Shown in pieces: positions 15,755 to 23,533 of a DNA stretch of 64,000 bases (positions within the stretch are counted from its first letter, which is position 1; every line of letters begins with the position of its first letter). The stretch is from the NCBI GenBank assembly GCA_046565765.1, contig JBKHXX010000078.1, positions 1 to 64,000 on the forward strand, given 5' to 3'. The notes below the pieces were generated by a model. That model did no database searches. It was not told where the DNA came from and worked only from the letters and a program-made list of their open reading frames with translations. Source of the DNA: JBFMCT01 sp046565765 (GTDB lineage: Bacteria > Actinomycetota > Acidimicrobiia > Acidimicrobiales > AC-14). Position numbers and translations under genes: made by a program.

Positions 15755-16522
15755 GTGGCGCCGCCCGACCCGTTCCTCATCACCTTCGCGCCCTCGTGGG
15801 AGGCCCGAGCGGTGGTGGTGCCCCCCGACCTGGCGGCGGACGACCTCCTCGGCCGGCTCAGCCTCGGGCCGGGGGCGGCGGTCGTCGGGGTGACCGGCAG
15901 CACGGCGGCCGGCACCGAGGACGACCCGTCGATGGCGGACGCCGTCGCCGCCGGGCTCGGGTCCGCCGTCCTCGACGGCGCCTGGCACGTGGTCACGGGC
16001 GCCACCGACGCCGGCATCTTCTCCCTCCTGGGCCGGGCCGCGGCTGCGGCCGGGGCGGTGCCGGCCCCCTGGATCGGCGTCGCTCCGCTCGATCTGGTCA
16101 CGTGGCCGGGACGGGCGCCGGGGCCGGCCGACGTCGAGCGTGAGCCGCTCGAGCCCCACCACTCCCACGTGGTGCTCGTGGAAGGCGGGGCGTGGGGCGA
16201 CGAGACCCCGACGCAGGTGGCGCTGGTGAGCGGTCTGGCCCGGGGCGGGGCCGGGCTGGTGGTGCTGGCCGGAGGCGGGGCCGTGGCCCGCCGGGAGGTC
16301 GTGGGCCACGCCCGGGCCGGGACGTCGCTGCTGGTGCTGGCCGGGACGGGCCGGCTGGCCGACGAGCTGGCGGCGGTGGTGGCGGGCGGCCCCACCGACG
16401 ACGGCGAGCTGGCCCTGCTGGCGGCGTCGGGCCGGGTGACGGTGTGCGACGTGGCGGCGGGAGCCCGGGCCGTGACCGCCGCCGTGACCGCCGCCGTCAC
16501 CGCCGCCATGGGCGGCGGCTGA
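15755..16522 (+). CDS. SLOG-superfamily protein (TRPM-SLOG/LSDAT-like)
   Basis: GTG 15755 gives 255 residues; the frame is open further upstream but without a better start. The fold is Rossmann-like with glycine-rich loops typical of SLOG/LOG domains: AAVVGVTGSTAAG, HVVTGATDAGIFSLLGRA, HHSHVVLVEGGAWGDETPTQ and LVVLAGGGAVARREV. This matches the prokaryotic LSDAT/TRPM-SLOG group, proposed to bind nucleotide-derived ligands. The C-terminus ends in an Ala/Thr/Val repeat (TAAVTAAVTAAMGGG). Position after an RCK channel suggests ligand-sensing linked to ion flux, by analogy with TRPM. The antisense frame is rejected as low complexity. Confidence 0.7.
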   Translation: MAPPDPFLITFAPSWEARAVVVPPDLAADDLLGRLSLGPGAAVVGVTGSTAAGTEDDPSMADAVAAGLGSAVLDGAWHVVTGATDAGIFSLLGRAAAAAGAVPAPWIGVAPLDLVTWPGRAPGPADVEREPLEPHHSHVVLVEGGAWGDETPTQVALVSGLARGGAGLVVLAGGGAVARREVVGHARAGTSLLVLAGTGRLADELAAVVAGGPTDDGELALLAASGRVTVCDVAAGARAVTAAVTAAVTAAMGGG

Positions 16523-16537
16523 CTTCACCCGCCGGGT

Positions 16538-17569
16538 TCAGGCGGCGGCCAGCACCTGCTCGAAGATGCGCTCGGTCTTGGTGACCATGGCCTCGGCCGA
16601 GAACTTCTCGGCCACCCGTTCACGGCAGGCGGCCGGGTCGATGTCGCCCGTCCGGGCCACGGCCTCGACCATGGCGTCCAGATCGGGGGTGAGGAAGCCG
16701 GTCACCCCGTCGGCCACGATCTCGGGAGCGGCGCCCGAGGGCATGGCGATGACGGGCGTGCCGCACGCCATCGACTCGATCATCACCAGGCCGAACGGCT
16801 CCGGCCACTGGATCGGGAAGAGGGTGGCCCGGGCCCGCCCCAGCAGGTCGACCTTGGTGCCGTGGTCGGCGTCGAGCACGAGCTCCTCGGTGCCGGTCAG
16901 CCGGGGCTCGACCTCCTGCTCCCAGTGGGCGATCTCGTGGGCTTCCGACCGCTTCATGGCCATGACCAGCGGCAGCCCGGCCCGCTTGGCCACCTCCACC
17001 GCCAGCTCGGGGCCCTTCTCGGGGTTGCAGCGGCCCAGGAACAGCAGGAAGTCCTCCTTGGTGTCTTTGAACGGATGGGCGCCCAGGTCGAGCCCGTTGT
17101 GCACGACCCCGGCGTAGTCGACGTCGGGGTTTCCGGCGGCCTGCGCCTCGCTGATGGCGATCAGGTGGACGGGGGGGCTGACGGCCCCGAAGAAGCGGCG
17201 GCTGGCGTCGATCCAGGGCCCGTGGAGGGTATGGACGACCGGGGGCGACACGGCGCCCCGAGCCGCGGCCAGGGCCGTGCCGAGGCCGGTGTGGTCGTGG
17301 ATGATGTCGAACTCGTCGGCCCGGCGGTAGGCGGGCAGGGCGTGGACGACCTCGTCGGTGATGTCCTTGCCCATCTGGGCGAGGTCGCGGGCGCCGTCGA
17401 CCGGCGAGACCAGGCGTGCTTCGCTGTTGGACCCCTGCGCTGCGAAGAGCGTCACCTCGTGACCCCGCCGCGACAGTCCGTCTGCGAGGAGGCTGACGAC
17501 CCACTCGATGCCGCCGTAGGTCGGCGGAGGGACGGGTACCCACACGGGGGCGATCTCGGCAATGCGCAC
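16538..17569 (-). CDS. GT4-family glycosyltransferase
   Basis: GTG 17569 is preceded by AAGGAGG, giving 343 residues. The N-terminal domain opens RIAEIAPVWVPVPPPTYGGIE, typical of this GT4 subgroup, with HTLHGPW and VVHNGLDL. The C-terminal GT-B domain has FLLFLGRCNPEKGPELAVEVA and WPEPFGLVMIESMACGTPVIA, the E-x7-E donor-binding motif. It transfers a sugar from an activated nucleotide donor to an unknown acceptor. Related genes occur alone in many actinobacteria and are used for trehalose-like or lipid-linked sugars. The neighbours give no specificity. Confidence 0.85.
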   Translation of the reverse strand: MRIAEIAPVWVPVPPPTYGGIEWVVSLLADGLSRRGHEVTLFAAQGSNSEARLVSPVDGARDLAQMGKDITDEVVHALPAYRRADEFDIIHDHTGLGTALAAARGAVSPPVVHTLHGPWIDASRRFFGAVSPPVHLIAISEAQAAGNPDVDYAGVVHNGLDLGAHPFKDTKEDFLLFLGRCNPEKGPELAVEVAKRAGLPLVMAMKRSEAHEIAHWEQEVEPRLTGTEELVLDADHGTKVDLLGRARATLFPIQWPEPFGLVMIESMACGTPVIAMPSGAAPEIVADGVTGFLTPDLDAMVEAVARTGDIDPAACRERVAEKFSAEAMVTKTERIFEQVLAAA

Positions 17570-17687
17570 GCGGCCTCCTTGCTCGAGCAGCGTTCGAAAG
17601 AGGGCCGCGTCTCGCCCAGAAGCAGCCCGGGTTTCCGTTTCCGCGTACCCGGCATGGCGGGACGCAAACCGCGCTAGACAACGTGCC

Positions 17688-18038
17688 GTGCCTGACGAGC
17701 CGGCGGCTGAGCCGCCCACCCATTACGAGTTGCGAGTGCCCCCGGAGCTGGAAGGCGGCGTCTTCGCCAACTTCCTGGGCGTGTGGCACACGGCCCACGA
17801 GTTCACCCTCGACTTCGCCGCCACCCTGCCCGCCGAGCCGATGGACACGCCCGACGGACCGGCGGTGCGGGTGCCGTGCCGGGTGACGGCCCGCATCAAG
17901 GTCCCGCCCACGCTGGTGTTCGAGATCCTGAAGGCCCTGAACCTCAACATGACGGGCTACGAGGAGCGCTTCGGCGAGATCCGCCGCCCCGGCGAGCCGG
18001 GCGACGCTCCCGACGTGCTCCCCGACGCCCCGCTGTAA
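17688..18038 (+). CDS. DUF3467-type protein
   Basis: GTG 17688 gives 116 residues. The pattern PPELEGGVFANFLGVWHTAHEFTLDF followed by ARIKVPPTLVFEILKALNLNMTGYEERFG matches DUF3467, a small family with one beta-alpha unit that is widespread in bacteria and unassigned. The frame is open upstream to 17562 but those codons overlap the divergent glycosyltransferase start. No signal peptide or membrane segment is present. Confidence 0.75.
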   Translation: MPDEPAAEPPTHYELRVPPELEGGVFANFLGVWHTAHEFTLDFAATLPAEPMDTPDGPAVRVPCRVTARIKVPPTLVFEILKALNLNMTGYEERFGEIRRPGEPGDAPDVLPDAPL

Positions 18039-18046
18039 AGGGAGCT

Positions 18047-18382
18047 CTAGGAGGCCCGCCGCCTCTGGGCGGCCAGCACGTAGAGCACTCCGGCAAGGGC
18101 GGCGCCCCCGGCCACGATGATCACTACCCGTCGGGTCCACACGGCGTTGATGCACGGGTCGTCCTCGATGAAGGGGTCCGGGGAGAACGGCGACCCGCAT
18201 TGGATCCCCTCGGCCTCGAACCCCACCATCCCGAATGCCAGGGCGGCGGCGAGAAGGGCCAGACACGCCCAGAGGAGGGCACCAGGACGGTTCGTCGTCC
18301 GGCCCGCGGGAAGCCCCCGGCCGCACTCCGGACAGAACTCGGAATCACCCGGGATGGCCTTACCGCAGCTCGGGCAGTACAT
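18047..18382 (-). CDS. Zinc-ribbon membrane protein
   Basis: This 111-residue protein begins MYCPSCGKAIPGDSEFCPECGRGL, a zinc ribbon with two CxxC knuckles. Two membrane helices follow (about 35-55 and 85-104), with a short loop between them carrying two cysteines. It starts three bases after the TIR-domain gene, so the two are probably co-transcribed. The TIR protein ends in a similar zinc ribbon, suggesting shared partners or a common origin. The function is unknown; a membrane effector or anchor for the TIR protein is speculation. Confidence 0.65.
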   Translation of the reverse strand: MYCPSCGKAIPGDSEFCPECGRGLPAGRTTNRPGALLWACLALLAAALAFGMVGFEAEGIQCGSPFSPDPFIEDDPCINAVWTRRVVIIVAGGAALAGVLYVLAAQRRRAS

Positions 18383-18385
18383 CGC

Positions 18386-19123
18386 TCATCTCTCCGTCGA
18401 TCGTGCGGTTCCGCACTTCCTGCAGAACTTGGCGGTGTCGGACAGGTCCTGGCCGCAGCGACGGCAGAACGCCGCAGGAACCGGTGGTTTGGCCCTGGCC
18501 TCGGGCAGCGGATGGGGCCAGTTGTCCAGCCGGCGCTTGAGCTCGCGCGCCTTGGCGACGACGCTGGCGGGCGAGACGGCGGCGGCAGCCTCCGTGGCAC
18601 CGGTCGACGTCGGCGCCGGTGCGATGCACTGCAGCAGCACTTCCACATCGTGGTTCCAGCGCCCAGAGGCGATGACCGACGCCTGGAGGCGCGCCAGCGT
18701 GGCGATCGAGGCCGGCAGGTCCTCCTCGGCCGGCATCTGTGCGTTCTGGAGGAGCACCGGGATCGTGCGTATGCCGTTCTCGAGCGCCGCCTCGATCTCC
18801 AACCGCACGTAATCCCTGGGGCTGTCGATCCGCCGTTGGCCGGCCCGGTCGACGGTGGTGAGCCAGTGCCTCCCGATCAGCACCAGGACCACGTCGCAGG
18901 CGCGGATGGCGCTGCCGATCTTGGCGACGAAGTCCTCCCCCGGCCTGACGCTGTCGACGTCGCGGAACACGTTGTCCCGCCCGAAGCGCCGCACGAGCCA
19001 CTCCCCGAGATGCCCGGCGTGGCCTTCGGTGTCGTCGCGGCGATAGCTGAGGAAGACGACCGGCGCCCGGTCACCGTCCTGCGCCCTACCCTTCGAGACC
19101 GCCGTCTCCGGATCCTTCGGCAC
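18386..19123 (-). CDS. TIR-domain protein with C-terminal zinc ribbon
   Basis: GTG 19123 gives 245 residues. An N-terminal TIR domain is clear: VVFLSYRRDDTEGHAGHL, DNVFRDVDSVRPGEDF, CDVVLVLIGRHWL, then SPRDYVRLEIEAAL. In bacterial TIR_2 proteins the Glu in the last motif is the usual NADase residue, and it is present. A Pro/Ala linker leads to a zinc ribbon (FCRRCGQDLSDTAKFCRKCG) at the C-terminus. TIR domains act as NAD+ hydrolases or scaffolds in immunity and signalling. The role here is unproved. The next gene downstream encodes a zinc-ribbon membrane protein. Confidence 0.8.
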   Translation of the reverse strand: MPKDPETAVSKGRAQDGDRAPVVFLSYRRDDTEGHAGHLGEWLVRRFGRDNVFRDVDSVRPGEDFVAKIGSAIRACDVVLVLIGRHWLTTVDRAGQRRIDSPRDYVRLEIEAALENGIRTIPVLLQNAQMPAEEDLPASIATLARLQASVIASGRWNHDVEVLLQCIAPAPTSTGATEAAAAVSPASVVAKARELKRRLDNWPHPLPEARAKPPVPAAFCRRCGQDLSDTAKFCRKCGTARSTER

Positions 19124-19254
19124 CGAACCTTCGCTCCGCCGTCGTGCGTGCCCCTCTCAGGTGCACGCGCCACGCCCATTCTGCCGAGCGCTTGCCTGGA
19201 GTGAAAGCGATTTGTTGCGCCGATCGAGGGGTCGCACCGCCCGCCGAGGGAGGA

Positions 19255-20316
19255 TCAGACCTTTCCGCAGAGGGGGGCGGTCGTCCACTGCGACCAGCCC
19301 GAGCGGGCCTGGAGCTGCACCGCGGCCTGGTCCTGGACGTGGGGCGGGTGGTCGCTGGCCGTCCCGGTGTACCCCAGGGAGTGCCAGGTGCTGTCGAGGA
19401 ACTGGTAGGCGCCCCCGCCCGGGGAGGCGTAGTTGTTGCCGGACTCGAGCTGGCGGATGCAGGCCCAGGTGTCCCCGTCGGGAGCGCTCAGGGCCATGGG
19501 CGCGGCGGTCACGACCGGGCCGCCCCCCGTGGGCGCCGCGGACGCCGCCGCCGGGACGGGCCGCGAAGCGGCGGCCAGGCGGGCCGCCTCGGCGTCCCGG
19601 CGGGCCTGCTCGGCGGAGATGAGCCCGGCCAGCTCGCCGTTGACGCGGGCCAGCACGTCCCGCTGGGCCCGGATGGCCCGGTCCAGGGCGGCCCGGTCCT
19701 CGGTCAGGGACGCGGCCCGGGAGCGGGCCCGCTTGTGGGCGGCGGCGAGCCGGCCCTGGAGCAGCTCCAGGTCTTCCCGGGACGCTCGGAGCTCGCCGAT
19801 CACGCGGCGGTCCAGGCCGGTGACGATCCCCAGGTAGGCCCGGCGGGACACCTCGTCGCCGCTGTTGGTGCGGAGGAGGTACTGGAGGACCCCCACCGAC
19901 CCGCCTCCGGCGTAGGCGTTCTGGGCCTGCACCACGAGCCGGCGCTTGAGCTCGTCCTGGCGGCGCACGGTGGCCGCCAGCTCCGCCTCGGCCCGGCTCA
20001 CCGCCGACTCGGCGTCGTCCAGCTCGTCCTGGGCCTGGCGCATCTGGACGTCCAGGCCCATGATCCGCCGGGCCTGGTCTTGCAGCTTGGTGGCCAGCTC
20101 GGCTGCCTCGGCGCGCTTGCCGTCGATGGACTGGGCCCCCGCCCGCCCGGGCACCAGTGCGGCCGCGAGGAGCAGCGACGCCAGCAGCGCGATTGCAGCG
20201 ATCCGTTGTCGGGGCGGAACGGGCAAGCGACCCCTCAGCCAGCCGTCGACGGTAGGACCCCGAGACCTTAGTGGGCACGACTTCAATCCGGCCAGGAGGG
20301 GCACCGGGTGTGGCAC
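19255..20316 (-). CDS. Secreted coiled-coil protein with Rpf/transglycosylase-like domain
   Basis: GTG 20316 gives 353 residues, with a hydrophobic signal segment at about 37-60 (RIAAIALLASLLLAAALVPGRAGA); a shorter start nearer the signal is possible. Residues about 65-240 form long coiled coils of the kind found in peptidoglycan-hydrolase adaptors (RipC/FtsX partners). After a Pro/Ala linker comes a transglycosylase-like domain with CIRQLESGNNYASPGGGAYQF, where the Glu is the catalytic acid of resuscitation-promoting factors. The product should cleave peptidoglycan glycan strands outside the cell, in growth or division. It is divergent from pyrE. Confidence 0.75.
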   Translation of the reverse strand: MPHPVPLLAGLKSCPLRSRGPTVDGWLRGRLPVPPRQRIAAIALLASLLLAAALVPGRAGAQSIDGKRAEAAELATKLQDQARRIMGLDVQMRQAQDELDDAESAVSRAEAELAATVRRQDELKRRLVVQAQNAYAGGGSVGVLQYLLRTNSGDEVSRRAYLGIVTGLDRRVIGELRASREDLELLQGRLAAAHKRARSRAASLTEDRAALDRAIRAQRDVLARVNGELAGLISAEQARRDAEAARLAAASRPVPAAASAAPTGGGPVVTAAPMALSAPDGDTWACIRQLESGNNYASPGGGAYQFLDSTWHSLGYTGTASDHPPHVQDQAAVQLQARSGWSQWTTAPLCGKV

Positions 20317-20326
20317 GCTGGCGGGC

Positions 20327-20878
20327 GTGGGGGCGCCGGACGTGATCAGGGTGCTGCGGGAGCGCGGCTACGTCCGCCGGGACGAGGCCTTCCAGCTCAG
20401 CTCGGGCGAGTGGAGCCACGACTACGTGGACGGCAAGCGGGCCTTCGCCGCCGGCGCCGACCTGCGGGCGGCGGCCGAGGCCATCGTCGAGCTGGCCGCC
20501 CGGGAAGGTGTCTCGTTCGACGCCGCCGGCGGCCTCACCATGGGCGCCGACCACCTCAGCCACGCCATCGCCGTCGTCTCCGGGGCGAGCTGGTTCTCCG
20601 TGCGCAAGGAGGCCAAGGGCCACGGGCGCAGGCAGCGGATCGAGGGTGCCGCCCTCGGGCCCGGCACGTCGGTCCTGCTCTTGGAGGACGTGGTGACCAC
20701 CGGCGGCTCGATCCTCCAGGCCCTCGACGCGGTGGAGGAGACGGGCGCCCGGGTGGTGCTGGCGACGACGCTGCTCGACCGGGGGGAGGCGGCGGCGGGC
20801 CGCCTGGCCGACCGCAAGGTGCCCTACCGGCCCCTCGCCACCTACTCCGACCTGGAGATTCTGCCCATCGGGGGCTGA
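20327..20878 (+). CDS. pyrE: Orotate phosphoribosyltransferase
   Basis: GTG 20327 gives 183 residues, the usual size. The type I phosphoribosyltransferase PRPP motif is VLLLEDVVTTGGS. The N-terminus has GYVRRDEAFQLSSGEWSHDYVDGK and GGLTMGADHLSHA, and the catalytic loop has VRKEAKGHG. It converts orotate and PRPP to orotidine 5'-phosphate in pyrimidine synthesis. No other pyrimidine gene is near. The start codon is chosen by protein length; no close ribosome-binding site is visible. Confidence 0.8.
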   Translation: MGAPDVIRVLRERGYVRRDEAFQLSSGEWSHDYVDGKRAFAAGADLRAAAEAIVELAAREGVSFDAAGGLTMGADHLSHAIAVVSGASWFSVRKEAKGHGRRQRIEGAALGPGTSVLLLEDVVTTGGSILQALDAVEETGARVVLATTLLDRGEAAAGRLADRKVPYRPLATYSDLEILPIGG

Positions 20879-20913
20879 GTCGGACGCCCGTCGTGTGGGT
20901 AGGACAAGGGGCG

Positions 20914-21294
20914 ATGCCAAGCCTCGCCCTTAGTTCCGAGGTCGGCCAGCTGGCGGCCGATCTGGCCGTACTGGCGGAGCCGCACCGCCTTCTCGTCCTC
21001 GGCGAGCTGCGCGGCGGCCCCCGCAGCGCCGGGGCGCTCGCCCGCGCCACCAACATGGCCCCGTCCCTGGCCAGCCACCACCTCGCCGTCCTGCTCAAGG
21101 CCGATCTCGTCTCCCGCTGGCGGGAGGGGAGCTTCGTCTACTACACGCTCAACCACCGCCGGGCGGGTGACATCCAGCAGGCCCTGGCCCGCCTCACCAA
21201 GCCGACCGGCGGCGCCCGATCGGCCCGCTCCCGCGGCCATTCGGAGAACGGCGAGCGGGCCGCCCGCACGACCCCCGAGTCCCAGGCCGGCTGA
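20914..21294 (+). CDS. ArsR-type winged-helix regulator
   Basis: ATG 20914 follows AAGGGG, giving 126 residues. The winged-helix pattern is clear: DLAVLAEPHRLLVLGEL, then RATNMAPSLASHHLAVLLKADLVSRWREGSFVYYTL, the recognition helix and wing of ArsR proteins. No metal-binding CxC motif is present, so metal sensing is not indicated. The last 35 residues are basic and disordered. It may repress itself or pyrE upstream; no operator is obvious. Confidence 0.8.
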   Translation: MPSLALSSEVGQLAADLAVLAEPHRLLVLGELRGGPRSAGALARATNMAPSLASHHLAVLLKADLVSRWREGSFVYYTLNHRRAGDIQQALARLTKPTGGARSARSRGHSENGERAARTTPESQAG

Positions 21295-21355
21295 CCGGCG
21301 GTCGCCGGGCCGCTCGGCCGGCCGCTCAACCCCATCCCCTTCGTAGACTCGGCCG

Positions 21356-22729
21356 GTGGCCGAGCTTCCGCTCGCTGACCGGGTCGTGGCCCTGCTCGAG
21401 TGGGGTGACGTCGCCGAGGCCGACGCCGCCATCGCCGCCGCCCAGCCCGGCTGGCAGCCCCTGCTGTGGCTGGGGGCGCGGGCCCTCATGGAGGGCCGGT
21501 TCCACCTGTGCGAAGGGCTGGCCCGCGCCGCGTCCTCCGCCGCCGGGGAGGAGGGGGACGCCGCCGTCACCCTGCTTCTGGCCGCCCTGCGACGTGAGCA
21601 GGAACGTCCGGCCGAGGCCGAGAGCCTCCTGCGCTCAGCGGTCGATCGGCAGCCGGCCGGACCGGTGGCCGCCGGTGCGTCCGCCCTGCTGGCCCTGGTG
21701 GTGGGTGAGATGGGCCGCGACGCGCAGGCCCGGGCCGAGCTGTCCCGACTGCTGCCCAGGGAGCCGATGGTGGCGGCCGGCCACGTCGCCTACCTCTTCC
21801 TGCTGTCCGAGCTGGCGGCCAGCGTCGATGCGCCGGCCGACGACGTGGACCTGCTCTACCGCCGCCTCCTGCCCCACGCCGGCGACTTCGCCGTCGAGCC
21901 TGCGGCCGCCGTCTTCCACGGTTCCGTCTCGCTCGCCCTCGGCCGCCTGGCCCAGGCCCGGGGCGCGTGGGAGGACGCCATCGCCCACTACCAGCAGGCC
22001 GAGGCGGCCCACCGCCGGGTGGGCGCGCCGGTCCTGCTGGCCCACGTCCAGCGCCACCTGGCGGCTCTGCTGCGCACCCGCAGCGGCGAGGGCGACTGGG
22101 AGCGGGCGGTGGCCCTGCTGGCCGAGGCGGCCGCCGTCTACCGCATCGTGGGGGTGGACGGCCTGGCGGCCAAGACCCAGGCGGTGCTGGCGCGGGCCGA
22201 GGACGGCCTGGCCTCGGCCGACCACCCCGAGAAGGACGGCGTGGCGCCCGGCACCCTCTTCCGGCGGCGCGAGGGCGGCTGGGCAGTCGGGCCGCCCGGT
22301 GACCCCGCCCATCTCCCGGACGGGCCCGGCATGGACGACCTCGCCCGCCTGCTGGCCGCGCCGGGCGCGGGGCTCCACGTGGGCGAGTTGATGGGCCCGG
22401 GCCCGCTGGTGGAGGAGGCGAGCCGCTGCCGGTACGAGACCCGCCTCGACGAGCTGGCGGCGGCGATGGTGGAGGCCGAGGAGGCAGAGGACGCGGTGGC
22501 CGCCGCCCTCGTGCGGGCCGAGCGGGACGTGCTGGTGGCGGTGCTCGAGGATCCCTCCCCGGCCGACCCCCTCGATCTGGCCCGGCGGATGGTCGCCATC
22601 CGCATCCGCATGAGCCTCGACCGCATCGAGCAGGTCCGCCCCGGGCTGGGCCGCCACCTGCGCCGGTCGATCCGCACCGGCACCTTCTGCGCCTACGCCC
22701 CCGAGCGGCGGGTGCGCTGGGCGCTCTGA
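21356..22729 (+). CDS. TPR-type repeat protein of unknown function
   Basis: GTG 21356 gives 457 residues. The first 290 are helical repeats rich in Ala and Leu (ALMEGRFHLCEGLARAASS, AIAHYQQAEAAHRRVGAPV, AVALLAEAAAVYRIVGVDG), of the kind seen in LuxR/BTAD regulators. The last 150 residues form a separate region with GAGLHVGELMG and AAALVRAERDVLVAVL, but no DNA-binding domain is evident. It may be a scaffold or regulator that has lost its effector domain. It is followed 45 bases later by the YceI gene. Confidence 0.6.
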   Translation: MAELPLADRVVALLEWGDVAEADAAIAAAQPGWQPLLWLGARALMEGRFHLCEGLARAASSAAGEEGDAAVTLLLAALRREQERPAEAESLLRSAVDRQPAGPVAAGASALLALVVGEMGRDAQARAELSRLLPREPMVAAGHVAYLFLLSELAASVDAPADDVDLLYRRLLPHAGDFAVEPAAAVFHGSVSLALGRLAQARGAWEDAIAHYQQAEAAHRRVGAPVLLAHVQRHLAALLRTRSGEGDWERAVALLAEAAAVYRIVGVDGLAAKTQAVLARAEDGLASADHPEKDGVAPGTLFRRREGGWAVGPPGDPAHLPDGPGMDDLARLLAAPGAGLHVGELMGPGPLVEEASRCRYETRLDELAAAMVEAEEAEDAVAAALVRAERDVLVAVLEDPSPADPLDLARRMVAIRIRMSLDRIEQVRPGLGRHLRRSIRTGTFCAYAPERRVRWAL

Positions 22730-22774
22730 GCCCGGCCGGCAATCCCGCCCCGCCCCTGGGTAGGTAGGACCGTC

Positions 22775-23485
22775 ATGCGAGCACGCCCCGTCAGACTCCT
22801 CGTCGGCATCGCCGCCGCCGCCGTCGCGGCCTTCGCCGGTGCCTACTTCCTCTTCTTCACGCCCGACTCGCCCGACCCGTTGACGCTCAGCCAGAACCCG
22901 GGCACGACCGCGGCCGACGGCACCGGGGCGGTGGCCACCGGCGACCTGGCCGGCCTCTGGACGGTCGCTTCCGGCTCCGAGGCCCGCTACCGGGCCCAGG
23001 AGAAGCTGGCCGCCCTGCCCGCCCGCAGCGAGGCGGTGGGACGCACCTCGGCCCTCACCGGGCAGGTACGGCTCGACGACATCGGCGGCGCCGTCACCGC
23101 CACCGAGGCCCGCTTCGAGGCCGACCTCACCCAGCTGCGCAGCGACGACCAGCGCCGTGACAACCGCATCCGCACCCAGGGGCTGGAGTCGGGGCGGTTC
23201 CCCACCGCGACGTTCGTGGCCACCGAGCCGTTGCGGGTGCCGGGCCTGCCGCCGGCCGGCCAGCCCGCCCAGGTCTCGGCCGTCGGCGACCTCACCATCC
23301 ACGGGGTCACCAAGCGGGTCACGATCCCCATCGAGGGCCAGCTGCTGGGCGACCGGATCGAGCTGGTGGGGGCGCTCGAGTTCCCGATGAGCGACTTCGG
23401 CATCAGTCCGCCCAACATCGCCGGCTTCGTGACCGTCGAGCCGGACGTGACCCTCGAGTTCAAGCTGGTGCTGAGCCGGACCTAG
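22775..23485 (+). CDS. YceI-family lipid-binding protein, membrane-anchored
   Basis: ATG 22775 gives 236 residues. An N-terminal signal anchor (LLVGIAAAAVAAFAGAYFLFF) is followed by a YceI domain: ADLTQLRSDDQRRDNRIR, LESGRFPTATFVAT, GDLTIHGVTKRVTIPIE and EFPMSDFGISPPNI. YceI proteins form a lipocalin-like barrel that binds isoprenoids such as polyprenyl chains. The product should lie on the outer face of the membrane. With a menaquinone cluster elsewhere in the window, quinone or isoprenoid binding is possible but not shown. Confidence 0.85.
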   Translation: MRARPVRLLVGIAAAAVAAFAGAYFLFFTPDSPDPLTLSQNPGTTAADGTGAVATGDLAGLWTVASGSEARYRAQEKLAALPARSEAVGRTSALTGQVRLDDIGGAVTATEARFEADLTQLRSDDQRRDNRIRTQGLESGRFPTATFVATEPLRVPGLPPAGQPAQVSAVGDLTIHGVTKRVTIPIEGQLLGDRIELVGALEFPMSDFGISPPNIAGFVTVEPDVTLEFKLVLSRT

Positions 23486-23533
23486 GGAGGCCGTCCCGCA
23501 ACCGGCGCCCACCTGCCATGCTGGTCGGGCACT

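Noticed and set aside
15598..16509. Minus-strand 303-codon frame opposite the SLOG gene
   Set aside because: Ala/Ser/Pro/Arg-rich translation with no motif; the plus strand has the glycine-rich Rossmann loops.
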